This document shows, piece by piece, positions 16,348-23,748 of a stretch of 64,000 bases of DNA (positions within the stretch are counted from its first letter, which is position 1; every line of letters starts with the position of its first letter). Origin of the DNA: Xylanibacter ruminicola (GTDB taxonomy: Bacteria > Bacteroidota > Bacteroidia > Bacteroidales > Bacteroidaceae); the NCBI GenBank assembly GCA_015060625.1, contig SUYC01000016.1:1-64000 (forward strand). Reading direction: 5' to 3'. Position numbers and translations under genes: made by a program. The notes beneath the pieces are model-generated. The model ran no database searches. It was not told the DNA's origin and worked only from the letters and a program-made list of their open reading frames with translations.

Positions 16348-17904
16348 ATGACAAAAGACGAAATAAGAGCATTGCTCAATGATTTAGAGAGTGATCAGGT
16401 TGAAAGAACTATTTCAACCACGAACACAGATAAGTTTGGACAGGCAATCTGTGCATTCGCTAATGATCTTCCTGACCATCGACAGCCTGGCTATTTGTTC
16501 TTGGGTGTGATGGACGATGGCAAAGTGAAAGGGCTGGATGTGACAGATGAGCTGCTGAAGAATGTGGCGGCAATACGCACAGATGGAAATATTCAGCCAC
16601 AGCCATCAATGACTGTTGAAAAGGTGTCAATGGAAGAAGGAAATATCGTGATGGTGAGAGTAGAACCGTCCATTTTTCCTCCTGTCAGGTATAAAGGGCG
16701 TATTTGGATTAGAATTGGGCCTCGTAAGGGTGTAGCCAATGAGAACGATGAGCATATTCTGATGGAGAAACGCAGGGCAAATGTGACTTCGTTTGACTCG
16801 TCTCCCTGTCTGAATGCGACAATGGACGATTTGGATTTGCAGCTGTTCAAACACTATTATCTGCCCAACGCAATGTCTGATGATGAGATAGAGGAAGACC
16901 GCAAGGAGGGACGAAGCATTAAGGTGCAATTGAGTTCGTTTGGATTCTATGATACTCGTTACGATTGTCCGACTAATGCGGGTATGTTGTTCTTCGCTAA
17001 GAATCTTCGTAGGTTTATTTCTGGCGCATACATTCAGTACGTTCGGTTTGCAGGGAGAGACCGAACAGGGGATATATTGATGGAACATGAGTTCAAGGCG
17101 AATCTGTGTACGACCTTAAAGGAACTGGAGACTTTTGTTGATACTACTATTGCCAATCGTCGCCCTATACCTGTTAGTTCGACACGTGAAGATATATTCG
17201 TGGATTATCCTGACTGGGCTACTCGTGAACTTCTGATGAATGCAATCTGCCATCGTGATTATACGAGCAATGGACCGATTCAGTTCTATCAGTATGATGA
17301 CCGCATTGAGATAATGAATCATGGTGGCTTGTATGGACGTGCCAATGAGGCAAATTTCCCCAAGGTGAATGACTATCGGAATATCGTAGTGGCAGAGGCT
17401 ATGAAGGTCTTGGGCTTCGTTAATCGTCACAGTCGTGGCGTGCTGAGGGTGCAGAAAGATTTGAAGGCTAATGAGAATGGTGAGGCTGTTTATGACTTCA
17501 GTTATCAAACGGCTGTTATGGTGACGGAGAGTAAATCACCTCGTGGAGAGAGGGCCATGAATGCGGCTATTGCTAATGGTCTTGTAATTGAGGGAGAAGA
17601 AAAACGATCACAAAAAAAGTCAGATTTGACCATTTTTGATCAAAAACCGTCAAAAATGACGGGAAATAGTGAAGGAAAAGTTCAGAAACCGTCATTTTTG
17701 ACGGAAAATGAATTTCCTTCAATGATAGTAAAGAATGTTTATGAAGCCCTTAAGATAAATCGTAAAGCTAAATATTCATGGCTTCAGGATAACTTAGGCG
17801 TAAGCGAAAGCACTATTCTTAGGGCTATAAACGATCTTAAGGAACTCGGATATATAAATCCAGAACATTCGAAAATTAAAGGTGAGTGGCAGCTTTTGAA
17901 GTAA
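16348..17904 (+). CDS. AlbA_2 (Schlafen-type) / HATPase_c_4 / winged-helix protein
   Basis: The 518-residue product starts with an AlbA_2 domain of the Schlafen type (residues ~15-120, with the E-R-T-I-S-T-T-N-T-D-K-F-G-Q segment and YLFLGVMDDGKVKGL). A GHKL-like ATP-binding domain of the HATPase_c_4 type follows (ELLMNAICHRDY, then DDRIEIMNHGGLYG, near residues 293-335). A polar linker leads to a C-terminal winged helix (YSWLQDNLGVSESTILRAIN). Such proteins are often called divergent AAA-4 or RecG-like putative regulators and are common in defence islands. It lies 24 bases after the GIY-YIG gene; TAACTTTGC at 16330-16338 is a possible internal promoter. A role in regulation is inferred. Confidence 0.88.
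   Translation: MTKDEIRALLNDLESDQVERTISTTNTDKFGQAICAFANDLPDHRQPGYLFLGVMDDGKVKGLDVTDELLKNVAAIRTDGNIQPQPSMTVEKVSMEEGNIVMVRVEPSIFPPVRYKGRIWIRIGPRKGVANENDEHILMEKRRANVTSFDSSPCLNATMDDLDLQLFKHYYLPNAMSDDEIEEDRKEGRSIKVQLSSFGFYDTRYDCPTNAGMLFFAKNLRRFISGAYIQYVRFAGRDRTGDILMEHEFKANLCTTLKELETFVDTTIANRRPIPVSSTREDIFVDYPDWATRELLMNAICHRDYTSNGPIQFYQYDDRIEIMNHGGLYGRANEANFPKVNDYRNIVVAEAMKVLGFVNRHSRGVLRVQKDLKANENGEAVYDFSYQTAVMVTESKSPRGERAMNAAIANGLVIEGEEKRSQKKSDLTIFDQKPSKMTGNSEGKVQKPSFLTENEFPSMIVKNVYEALKINRKAKYSWLQDNLGVSESTILRAINDLKELGYINPEHSKIKGEWQLLK
17647..17704. repeat. Two 16-base palindromes inside the linker of the AlbA_2 gene
   Basis: CCGTCAAAAATGACGG at 17647-17662 and CCGTCATTTTTGACGG at 17689-17704 are each hairpin-forming palindromes (CCGTCA arms) and are exact reverse complements of each other, 42 bases apart centre to centre. 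Nearby TTTGACCATTTTTGATCAAA at about 17624-17643 is a degenerate relative. They code for the disordered linker just before the winged helix, so they could be operators read by the protein itself, or paired arms in the mRNA. Confidence 0.6.
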
Positions 17905-17953
17905 GTGCTCCTGCTTATGCAAACGACAACGGAGTGGACAAATTGACATCTAT

Positions 17954-18115
17954 ATGACAATTTCAACTTGTCAACGCTTAATAATATTCTTTTCCCTTAA
18001 GGCTGTTATGGACTTTAAGGGAAAAGAAGTTTTTAAAGGAGAAAATACGGCAGAAATGGCGCAGAAATCGAAGGAACTGTCTAGCAGTATCAAATCAGTA
18101 TCAAATTTGAGATGA
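17954..18115 (+). CDS. Possible 53-residue ORF between the island and tRNA-His
   Basis: ATG 17954 to TGA 18113-18115 gives 53 residues; an internal ATG at 18008 would give 35 (MDFKGKEVFKG, then a serine/lysine-rich end). No family is recognised and there is no convincing ribosome binding site. The frame runs through the inverted repeat at 17989-18026, which argues against it being coding. It may be the end of a lost gene. Confidence 0.2.
   Translation: MTISTCQRLIIFFSLKAVMDFKGKEVFKGENTAEMAQKSKELSSSIKSVSNLR
17989..18026. repeat. Perfect 12-base inverted repeat
   Basis: CTTTTCCCTTAA at 17989-18000 is the exact reverse complement of TTAAGGGAAAAG at 18015-18026, with a 14-base loop. No T-run follows directly on the plus strand, so it is not a standard terminator for the island operon, though it could work as a 3' end or a recombinase site. 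Confidence 0.6.
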
Positions 18116-18120
18116 TGAAA

Positions 18121-18163
18121 AAGAAAAAGCCCTGTAAATCTTTGATCTACAGGACTTTTCTGA
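18121..18163 (-). terminator. Terminator of tRNA-His
   Basis: On the minus strand, CCTGTAGATC is followed by a short loop and a pairing arm ending TACAGGG, then CTTTTTCTTTTT. The hairpin starts a few bases past the 3' end of the tRNA, where a tRNA terminator belongs. Confidence 0.8.
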
Positions 18164-18165
18164 AG

Positions 18166-18240
18166 GGTGCCCGGACGGACTCGAACCGTCGACATTCAGA
18201 ACCACAATCTGACGCTCTAACCAACTGAACTACGGGCACC
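18166..18240 (-). tRNA. tRNA-His (anticodon GTG)
   Basis: The minus strand folds into a complete cloverleaf of 75 bases: acceptor arm GGTGCCCG pairing with CGGGCACC, including the extra G-1 to C73 pair that marks histidine tRNAs; D arm with AGTTGGTTAGA; anticodon arm CAGA-TTGTGGT-TCTG with GTG; and T arm with GGTTCGAGTCC. CCA is not encoded (the next bases are CTT). The 3' end faces the defence island, the usual side for element insertion. Confidence 0.97.
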
Positions 18241-18404
18241 ATGTTGGTTGCATTTTTGTTTTGCGGGTGCAAAGGTACGGAGTTTTTTTTATTCCACCAA
18301 ATATTTCGTGCAGTTTTTTTTGTAAACATGCAATTTTTCGATTTTCTTTACGGTTTTGTATCCGTCACAAGAGCTAAAATGTTAAAAATGACAAAATTAT
18401 GCTT

Positions 18405-18438
18405 AACTCTCAACCTTCAACTTTCAACTCTCAACTAA
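18405..18438. repeat. AACTCTCAAC-type short tandem repeat (intergenic copy)
   Basis: Four units of the form (C)AAC-T/C-TC/TT-C follow each other (AACTCTCAACC, TTCAACTTTC, AACTCTCAAC). The reverse complement of the same repeat occurs inside ligA at 63387-63413, where it is translated. It lies just upstream of the nif3 promoter. Confidence 0.6.
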
Positions 18439-18453
18439 TTTTTGTAACTTTGC
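18422..18453 (+). promoter_or_regulatory. Promoter of nif3, giving a probably leaderless mRNA
   Basis: TTTC at 18422-18425 (one mismatch to TTTG) and TAACTTTGC at 18445-18453 are 19 bases apart. The GTG start of nif3 is only four bases after the -7 element, about where transcription should begin, so the mRNA is expected to have little or no leader. Confidence 0.65.
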
Positions 18454-18457
18454 AGCC

Positions 18458-19243
18458 GTGAAAATAAAAGAAGTGCTGAGCGCCCTTGAACGTTTCGCGC
18501 CTCTGCCCTTGCAGGAAAGTTGGGATAATGCTGGCTTGCAACTGGGACTGACAGAGACGGAGGTTTCAGGGGCATTATTGTGTCTGGACGTGAACGAACG
18601 TATCGTTGACGAGGCCATGGCGAAGGGTTGCAATTTGATTGTAAGCCACCATCCGCTATTGTTTCGTGGGTTGAAGACTATTAGTGATCTGACCGACGTG
18701 CAGCGTACCGTGATGCGTGCCATTAAGCAAGGTATTGCGGTGATTTCAATGCATACCAATATGGATAATGCTCGTGGTGGCGTGAACTATCGCATAGCCC
18801 AGAAACTGAACTTGCAGCATGTGACATTCTTTGCGCAGAAGCAGGTGAATGGTGTTGAGGCTGGAAGTGGGGTAGTGGGCGAACTGTCAGAACCTATGGC
18901 GGCAGATGATTTTATTATTGGTGTGAAAAAGGCCTTTGGTGTGGAGTGTGCGATGTGTAACGAACTGTTGCGCCGTCCTATCAAGCGCGTAGCCATTTGT
19001 GGTGGCGCTGGTGATTTCCTGCTCGACGAAGCTGTCAAAAATCAGGCTGATGCGTTTATCACGGGCGAGATGCACTACCATCAGTATTTTGGTTATGAGC
19101 AAAAAATCCAGATTTGTGTGATTGGTCACTATCAGAGCGAGCAGTACACGGCCGAAATCTTTGAGGAGATTATCCAGAAAGAGTGTTCTGGTGTGAAGAC
19201 CTGCATCGCCGAAACATGTACGAATCCTATATTATACATTTAA
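18458..19243 (+). CDS. Nif3-like dinuclear metal centre protein
   Basis: The 261-residue product belongs to the Nif3/YbgI family (often labelled GTP cyclohydrolase 1 type 2), which binds two metal ions; its physiological reaction is not settled. Metal-site motifs are present: NLIVSHHPLLFRG near residue 65, MHTNMDNARGGVN near 104 and GEMHYHQ with VIGHYQSEQY near 205-230. The GTG at 18458 is chosen because MKIKEVLSALERFAPLPLQE is the usual family start. The zinc-ribbon gene follows 16 bases later, a pairing common in Bacteroidetes. Confidence 0.95.
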   Translation: MKIKEVLSALERFAPLPLQESWDNAGLQLGLTETEVSGALLCLDVNERIVDEAMAKGCNLIVSHHPLLFRGLKTISDLTDVQRTVMRAIKQGIAVISMHTNMDNARGGVNYRIAQKLNLQHVTFFAQKQVNGVEAGSGVVGELSEPMAADDFIIGVKKAFGVECAMCNELLRRPIKRVAICGGAGDFLLDEAVKNQADAFITGEMHYHQYFGYEQKIQICVIGHYQSEQYTAEIFEEIIQKECSGVKTCIAETCTNPILYI

Positions 19244-19259
19244 ATAAATTATAAGAATT

Positions 19260-20117
19260 ATGGCAAAGAAAGATCCATCAGAATTGTCAGTAGAAGAGCG
19301 TCTGAAGACGCTGTATCAGTTGCAGACTGCCCTCTCGGCTATCGACGAGAAGCGCTTGTTGCGTGGTGAGCTGCCTCTGGAAGTGCAGGACCTGGAAGAC
19401 GAGATTGAGGGTTTGACCACTCGCGTCGAGAAAATCTCTAATGAGATTGCAGACTATCAGAAAGCTATCAGTCAGAAAAAGGGTGAGATTGCTGATGCCG
19501 AGGCCAGCGTAGAGCGTTATAAGTCTCAGTTGGACGAGGTGAAGAATAACCGTGAATACGACACACTCTCTAAGGAGATTGAGTTCCAGACACTGGAAAT
19601 TGAATTGTGTAATAAGAAGATTCGCGAGGCTAACAATAAGATTGCCGACAAGCAGCGTGAGATGGAAAGCAGCGAGGCTTTGATCGCAGAGCGCCAGAGT
19701 GACCTGGAGGTTAAGAAGAACGAGCTTGAGGAAATCATGGAAGAGACTCGTGTTGAGGAGGAAAAACTGAAGGAACAGGTTAAGACGCTCGAGGCTAAGA
19801 TTGAGGGTCGTCTGCTCACTTCGTTTAAGCGCATCCGCAGAAACGCTCGTAACGGTCTGGGTATCGTTTATGTACAGCGTGATGCCTGTGGTGGTTGCTT
19901 TAACAAGATTCCACCCCAGCGCCAGTTGGATATCAAGATGCACAAGAAGATTATCGTTTGCGAGTACTGTGGACGTATCATGATCGATCCAGAATTGGCT
20001 GGTGTAAAGATTGATAAGGCTACAGGTGTTACCGAGGAGAAGAAGGTACGTGCAAAGCGTTCAATCCGCAAGACTTCGACTTCGAAGAAAGCTACCGATG
20101 CCAACGATATGGAATAA
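19260..20117 (+). CDS. Coiled-coil zinc-ribbon protein (CdsZ-like)
   Basis: The 285-residue cytoplasmic protein has a long antiparallel coiled coil at about residues 10-180 (for example LEDEIEGLTTRVEKISNEIA) and a C-terminal C4 zinc ribbon: CGGCFNK near residue 211 and CEYCGR near 236, separated by the family's IPPQRQLDI segment. Then comes a basic tail rich in Lys/Arg/Ser/Thr (RAKRSIRKTSTSKKATD). Members of this family bind nucleic acid or ribosome-associated factors in other bacteria; the exact role here is unknown. It is the second gene of the nif3 operon. Confidence 0.9.
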   Translation: MAKKDPSELSVEERLKTLYQLQTALSAIDEKRLLRGELPLEVQDLEDEIEGLTTRVEKISNEIADYQKAISQKKGEIADAEASVERYKSQLDEVKNNREYDTLSKEIEFQTLEIELCNKKIREANNKIADKQREMESSEALIAERQSDLEVKKNELEEIMEETRVEEEKLKEQVKTLEAKIEGRLLTSFKRIRRNARNGLGIVYVQRDACGGCFNKIPPQRQLDIKMHKKIIVCEYCGRIMIDPELAGVKIDKATGVTEEKKVRAKRSIRKTSTSKKATDANDME

Positions 20118-20126
20118 TCGGAAATG

Positions 20127-20576
20127 TTATAAATTCTGATAGTCGGGGATATCCTCTAAAAAGTAATATTTTTGGTTGGCATAATCCATCTTGCAGCAGA
20201 TGTGCTGCATACCATTGCTAACTATCAGATAATCTACCTTCAGCAAAAGATTGTAAGCCGAGATTTGGTTGAACGTCTTTTGCTGAATTTTTATATGTGG
20301 GGCTTTGTACTCGATGATCATCTGTGGGGCTACCACCTTATTATATAATACGGTGTCGCAACGCAGACGTTTTTCGCCCACACTCAGCTCAATCTCGTTA
20401 CCCATCAAACCTGCAGGGTAACCCTTATGTTCTACCAGATAGTGCACAAAATGCTGGCGAACCCATTCCTCGGGTGTCAGCGCTACGTATTTTCGGCGTA
20501 AAAAGTCGAAAATAACCTGTTTATTGCCCTGTTGGGCTATTTTTATTTCGTATGTAGGGAGGTTTAATCGAAACAT
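20127..20576 (-). CDS. Type I restriction enzyme R N-terminal-like (HSDR_N_2) domain protein
   Basis: The 149-residue product is a free-standing PD-(D/E)xK-like domain: a helix (RKYVALTPEEWVRQHFVHYL), then GNEIELSVGEKRLRCDTVLY with the catalytic Asp, and MIIEYKAP with the E-x-K pair. Such small proteins are widespread next to holA in Bacteroidetes; their substrate is not known. The start at 20576 (MFRLNLPTYEIKI) is chosen; the frame continues upstream through the holA promoter, which would be unlikely coding sequence. It is divergent from holA. Confidence 0.85.
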   Translation of the reverse strand: MFRLNLPTYEIKIAQQGNKQVIFDFLRRKYVALTPEEWVRQHFVHYLVEHKGYPAGLMGNEIELSVGEKRLRCDTVLYNKVVAPQMIIEYKAPHIKIQQKTFNQISAYNLLLKVDYLIVSNGMQHICCKMDYANQKYYFLEDIPDYQNL

Positions 20577-20581
20577 TTTTG

Positions 20582-20590
20582 TAAATTTGC
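20582..20590 (+). promoter_or_regulatory. -7 element of holA
   Basis: TAAATTTGC matches TAnnTTTGC, 35 bases before the holA ATG and six bases from the divergent start at 20576. Confidence 0.6.
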
Positions 20591-20624
20591 AGGCAAAAAT
20601 ACAAATAATAATTGAAATAGCAAC

Positions 20625-21653
20625 ATGGCTGAGGCAAAAAATGTGAGTTTTGAGAGCATTATGCGCGATTTGGAGGCTGGAAAATACGCCCCCGTCTATT
20701 ATCTGATGGGGGACGAATCGTATTATATCGACAGGATTGCCGATTATATAGCTGACCACGCATTACGCCCAGAAGAACGTGATTTTAACCAGACTATAGT
20801 GTTCGGGTCGGATGTGAATGCATCACAGATTGCCGACTTGTCTCGTCGCTATCCAATGATGGCCGAACGCCAGGTTGTGATTGTGAAAGAGGCTCAGAAC
20901 ATTAAAAATACCGAGGCGCTTGAACGTTATTTTACGCAACCTATGGCCAGTACCGTTTTGGTGATGTGCCATAAAAACGGTAAGGTTGACGGAAGAAAGT
21001 CGGGGTACGTAAAGGCTATTAAATCGCATGGCATATTGTTTGAGAGTATGAAGCTCAAGGATAGAGAGCTGCCGGGATTTATAGAAAACTATCTGAAATC
21101 GCGTCGAGTTAAGATTGATGCCAAGTCGGTTCAGATGATAGCCGAGAACATTGGTGCCGATTTGAGTCGCTTGGTAGGAGAACTGGATAAGGTGATTATT
21201 TCGCTGCCCGAAGAGAATAGGGTAGTGACCCCACAGGTGGTTGAGGAGCAGATCGGTGTGAGCAAAGAGTTTAATGGATTTGAACTTCGTGATGCCATTG
21301 TGAACCGTAATGTATTTAAGGCAAATCAGATAATAAAATATTTTGACGAAAATCCAAAGGCTGGTTCCATCTACTCATTTCTCCCGTTGCTCTTTAATTA
21401 CTTCCAGAATTTAATGATTGCGTATTATGCGCCAAATAATAAGAGCCAGGAGGGCGTTGCTGAGTGGCTGGAATTCAAAAATCCATGGCAAGCCAAGGAC
21501 TATATGACGGGGATGCGAAACTACTCTGGAATGAAGGTGATGCAGATCATTTCGAAAATGCGAGAGATTGACGCCAAAAGTAAGGGTCTGGATAACCCAA
21601 ATACTCCTGCTGGGGAGCTTATGAAAGAACTGATTTTTTACATTTTGCACTAA
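20625..21653 (+). CDS. holA: DNA polymerase III delta subunit
   Basis: The 342-residue protein is the clamp-loader subunit that opens the beta sliding clamp. The N-terminal region has the degenerate P-loop area of delta (APVYYLMGDESYYIDRI), then the mid-domain signature (ENIGADLSRLVGELDKVIIS near residue 172) and the C-terminal collar domain (YSFLPLLFNYFQNLMIAYYA, near 252). Length is normal. It stands alone, followed by a strong terminator at 21690. Confidence 0.95.
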   Translation: MAEAKNVSFESIMRDLEAGKYAPVYYLMGDESYYIDRIADYIADHALRPEERDFNQTIVFGSDVNASQIADLSRRYPMMAERQVVIVKEAQNIKNTEALERYFTQPMASTVLVMCHKNGKVDGRKSGYVKAIKSHGILFESMKLKDRELPGFIENYLKSRRVKIDAKSVQMIAENIGADLSRLVGELDKVIISLPEENRVVTPQVVEEQIGVSKEFNGFELRDAIVNRNVFKANQIIKYFDENPKAGSIYSFLPLLFNYFQNLMIAYYAPNNKSQEGVAEWLEFKNPWQAKDYMTGMRNYSGMKVMQIISKMREIDAKSKGLDNPNTPAGELMKELIFYILH

Positions 21654-21689
21654 TTTTGGGCAAAATCTTATTCTAGAATTTATAAAAAT

Positions 21690-21714
21690 GGCGCTCTTGG
21701 TGAGCGCCTTTTTT
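21690..21714 (+). terminator. Rho-independent terminator of holA
   Basis: GGCGCTC at 21690-21696 pairs with GAGCGCC at 21702-21708 around TTGGT and is followed by six T residues. Confidence 0.9.
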
Positions 21715-21730
21715 GTGCCTAATTACCTGT

Positions 21731-22177
21731 AAAATAGGGTAGTTACGGCATTTTGTACCCCTTCAAAACTCGCGTATTTCCAGCTTTTCGACTGATGGTT
21801 CAGAATACGCGAGAAATGGCAAAATCATGATTTTTGAGAGGCGATGTATTTTGACTTCACATTTATTAAGATTTAAATCTATTGATTCGGATTTGTAAAT
21901 TCAGATATCTGTTTAGAACTCTATTACTTTATAGTTGATGTATTTAGGATTTAAAAGTATAAATCAGATATTTAAATTTCAATATTGATAACTGAAAATA
22001 TAGATTCTAATTTGTATATTAATATTTATGCATGATACAAATGGCATGCGTAACTATCTGAAAAACAGATTATTGTAATAATTCTATATAAAATTGTTGC
22101 AGAAACAGGGCTGTTATTAAACCAAAAGCTGTATTTGTGGCTTTAAAAGTTTGAATTAGCCATAACTACCTTATTTA
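21731..22177. other. MITE-like AT-rich intergenic element with inverted ends
   Basis: The 775-base gap between holA and the next regulator holds no gene. AAAATAGGGTAGTTACGGC at 21731-21749 and GCCATAACTACCTTATTTA at 22159-22177 are imperfect inverted repeats (16 of 19 positions match). Inside, CTCGCGTATT at 21769-21778 and AATACGCGAG at 21804-21813 form a perfect 10-base stem. The rest is very AT-rich with TTTAAAT-type words. I see no target site duplication. It could be a decayed non-coding mobile element or the base of a large RNA structure. Confidence 0.35.
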
Positions 22178-22344
22178 TACCCAATTAGTTAGCTTTAAAT
22201 ATTAAAATAACCCTTTGTACAGATTTATAATCAAAAATTTGGATTTGGAAATTTAAAGCATCATTTTACGTCTTCGCATCTTTTGATTTACAAATATAAA
22301 ACTATAAACTAAAATTATAAATTCTTAAATTGTATCTACATTTG

Positions 22345-22376
22345 TTGTATAATCCAATTTTTTGTTTTACCTTTGT
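22345..22376 (+). promoter_or_regulatory. Promoter of the Xre-type regulator
   Basis: TTG at 22345-22347 and TACCTTTGT at 22368-22376 lie 20 bases apart, with the ATG 52 bases further on. Confidence 0.55.
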
Positions 22377-22428
22377 AAACTGAAAGAAATACTGGCTATA
22401 TTAGCCCTTTAAACTCTTAGTTACAGCA

Positions 22429-22917
22429 ATGAAAGATAGAATTAGGCAAATCATGGAGTCGCAGCACATGACTCAGCAGCTCTTCGCCGATTACATCGGT
22501 CAGAGTCCAGCTACTCTTAGTAGCATCTTTAATGGTCGTACACGTCCCACCCTAAACATCGTCGAAGCCATTAAAAAGAAAATTCCTAACATCAATACCG
22601 ATTGGTTGATGTTTGGTTCTGGTGATATGTATCTGGCACAAAATACTTCCGATCAGGATCTGTTTTCAGAGGCAGAAGGTTTATCTGGTACCCACCCTAT
22701 CGATCAAAATCCAATGTTGAATTTTGATGAGGCACCTGTAGGGGCTCCACAAAACACGCCTCAGGCACCTCAGAATATTAATAGTGTACGTAATACACAT
22801 CAGGAAATTGTTAGAACGGAAGTAAAAATTGCCGACAAACCTCAACGTAAGGTGATGGAGATTCGCGTGTTTTATGATGACCAAACATGGGAGACATTTG
22901 TGCCCCAAAAGAAATAA
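22429..22917 (+). CDS. Xre-family HTH regulator
   Basis: The 162-residue protein has an N-terminal Cro/CI helix-turn-helix (MTQQLFADYIGQSPATLSSI, then NGRTRPTLNIVEAIKKKIPN, then NTDWLMFGSGDMYL), a proline- and asparagine-rich linker (residues ~95-125) and a C-terminal basic segment that may fold as beta strands (KVMEIRVFYDDQTWETFVP). The layout is frequent in Bacteroidales chromosomes but I know no assigned target. It stands alone with its own promoter ahead of the pyrK-pyrD unit. Confidence 0.88.
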   Translation: MKDRIRQIMESQHMTQQLFADYIGQSPATLSSIFNGRTRPTLNIVEAIKKKIPNINTDWLMFGSGDMYLAQNTSDQDLFSEAEGLSGTHPIDQNPMLNFDEAPVGAPQNTPQAPQNINSVRNTHQEIVRTEVKIADKPQRKVMEIRVFYDDQTWETFVPQKK

Positions 22918-22920
22918 AGT

Positions 22921-22952
22921 TTTGTGGTTTAAAAAAATAATAGTACCTTTGT
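22921..22952 (+). promoter_or_regulatory. Promoter of pyrK-pyrD
   Basis: TTTG at 22921-22924 and TACCTTTGT at 22944-22952 are 19 bases apart. The TTTG lies immediately after the preceding stop codon. Confidence 0.7.
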
Positions 22953-22974
22953 ACCCGAATTAAAAATTTGAAGT

Positions 22975-23748
22975 ATGAAGAAGTATATACTTGACCTCAA
23001 GGTGCAGCAGGTAGAGCAGATTCATCAGCGTTATGTGCTTATAAAACTCACTGATGAAAAACCTCTGCCAGAGATGTTGCCCGGTCAGTTTGTCGAGGTG
23101 CGTGTAGATGGTTCAACATCTACTTTCTTGCGCCGCCCCATTTCCATTAATTTTGTAGATCGCGACGCCAACGAGCTTTGGCTCTTAGTAGCTACCGTAG
23201 GCGACGGAACCCGAACATTAGCTAAACTGCAGTCAGGCGATACGCTGAATTGTGTGTTACCATTAGGTAACGGATTTACGGCAGCCAAGGCTGGCGAGAA
23301 GGTGCTGCTGGTTGGTGGTGGTGTAGGTGTGGCTCCACTACTGTATATGGGAGCCGAAATGAAGCGTCAGGGTATTGAGCCTACTTTCCTGTTAGGAGCG
23401 CGTACGGCAAACGACCTGTTGATGCTGCCTATATTTAATAGGTACGGGCGCGTGTATGTAACTACCGAGGATGGTTCGATGGGTGAGAAGGGGTTTGTTA
23501 CTAATCACTCCTTGCTTAGCAATGAGCGTTTCGATCGTATCAGCACCTGCGGCCCAACACCTATGATGAAGGCTGTGGCTCGTTATGCCCGTCAGAATGG
23601 CATTGATTGTGAGGCTTCGTTAGAGAACTTGATGGCCTGTGGACTGGGGGCTTGCTTGTGCTGTGTAGAGAAGACTACCGAGGGCAATTTGTGTGTTTGT
23701 AAGGATGGTCCCGTGTTTAATATTAAGAAACTGTTATGGCAAGACTAA
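22975..23748 (+). CDS. pyrK: Dihydroorotate dehydrogenase B electron transfer subunit
   Basis: The 257-residue protein carries electrons from PyrD to NAD+ in pyrimidine synthesis. The FAD-binding domain shows [10 protein letters not shown] near residue 51; the NAD-binding part shows [17 protein letters not shown] near 106 and [12 protein letters not shown] near 190. The 2Fe-2S cluster cysteines are at the end ([19 protein letters not shown], then CVCKDGPVF). It overlaps pyrD by 13 bases in another frame, as usual for this pair. Confidence 0.95.
   Translation: MKKYILDLKVQQVEQIHQRYVLIKLTDEKPLPEMLPGQFVEVRVDGSTSTFLRRPISINFVDRDANELWLLVATVGDGTRTLAKLQSGDTLNCVLPLGNGFTAAKAGEKVLLVGGGVGVAPLLYMGAEMKRQGIEPTFLLGARTANDLLMLPIFNRYGRVYVTTEDGSMGEKGFVTNHSLLSNERFDRISTCGPTPMMKAVARYARQNGIDCEASLENLMACGLGACLCCVEKTTEGNLCVCKDGPVFNIKKLLWQD

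Larger units (their letters stand above)
17905..18165. other. Right boundary of the defence island
   Basis: This gap between the island and tRNA-His holds a possible 53-codon frame, a perfect 12-base inverted repeat, a short inverted repeat AAATTG/CAATTT at about 17939-17963, a direct repeat AGTATCAAAT near 18086-18106 and the tRNA terminator. There is no integrase gene and I found no copy of the tRNA 3' end at the left side of the island, so an integrated-element origin is not shown. Confidence 0.5.

Noticed and set aside
17647..17704. CRISPR-like repeat
   Set aside because: There are just two palindromes in a coding linker, in opposite orientation, with no regular spacers.
18241..18438. 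65-codon frame just after tRNA-His
   Set aside because: It covers the tRNA promoter side and the short repeat ahead of nif3, with a biased hydrophobic content from T-rich DNA and no start context.
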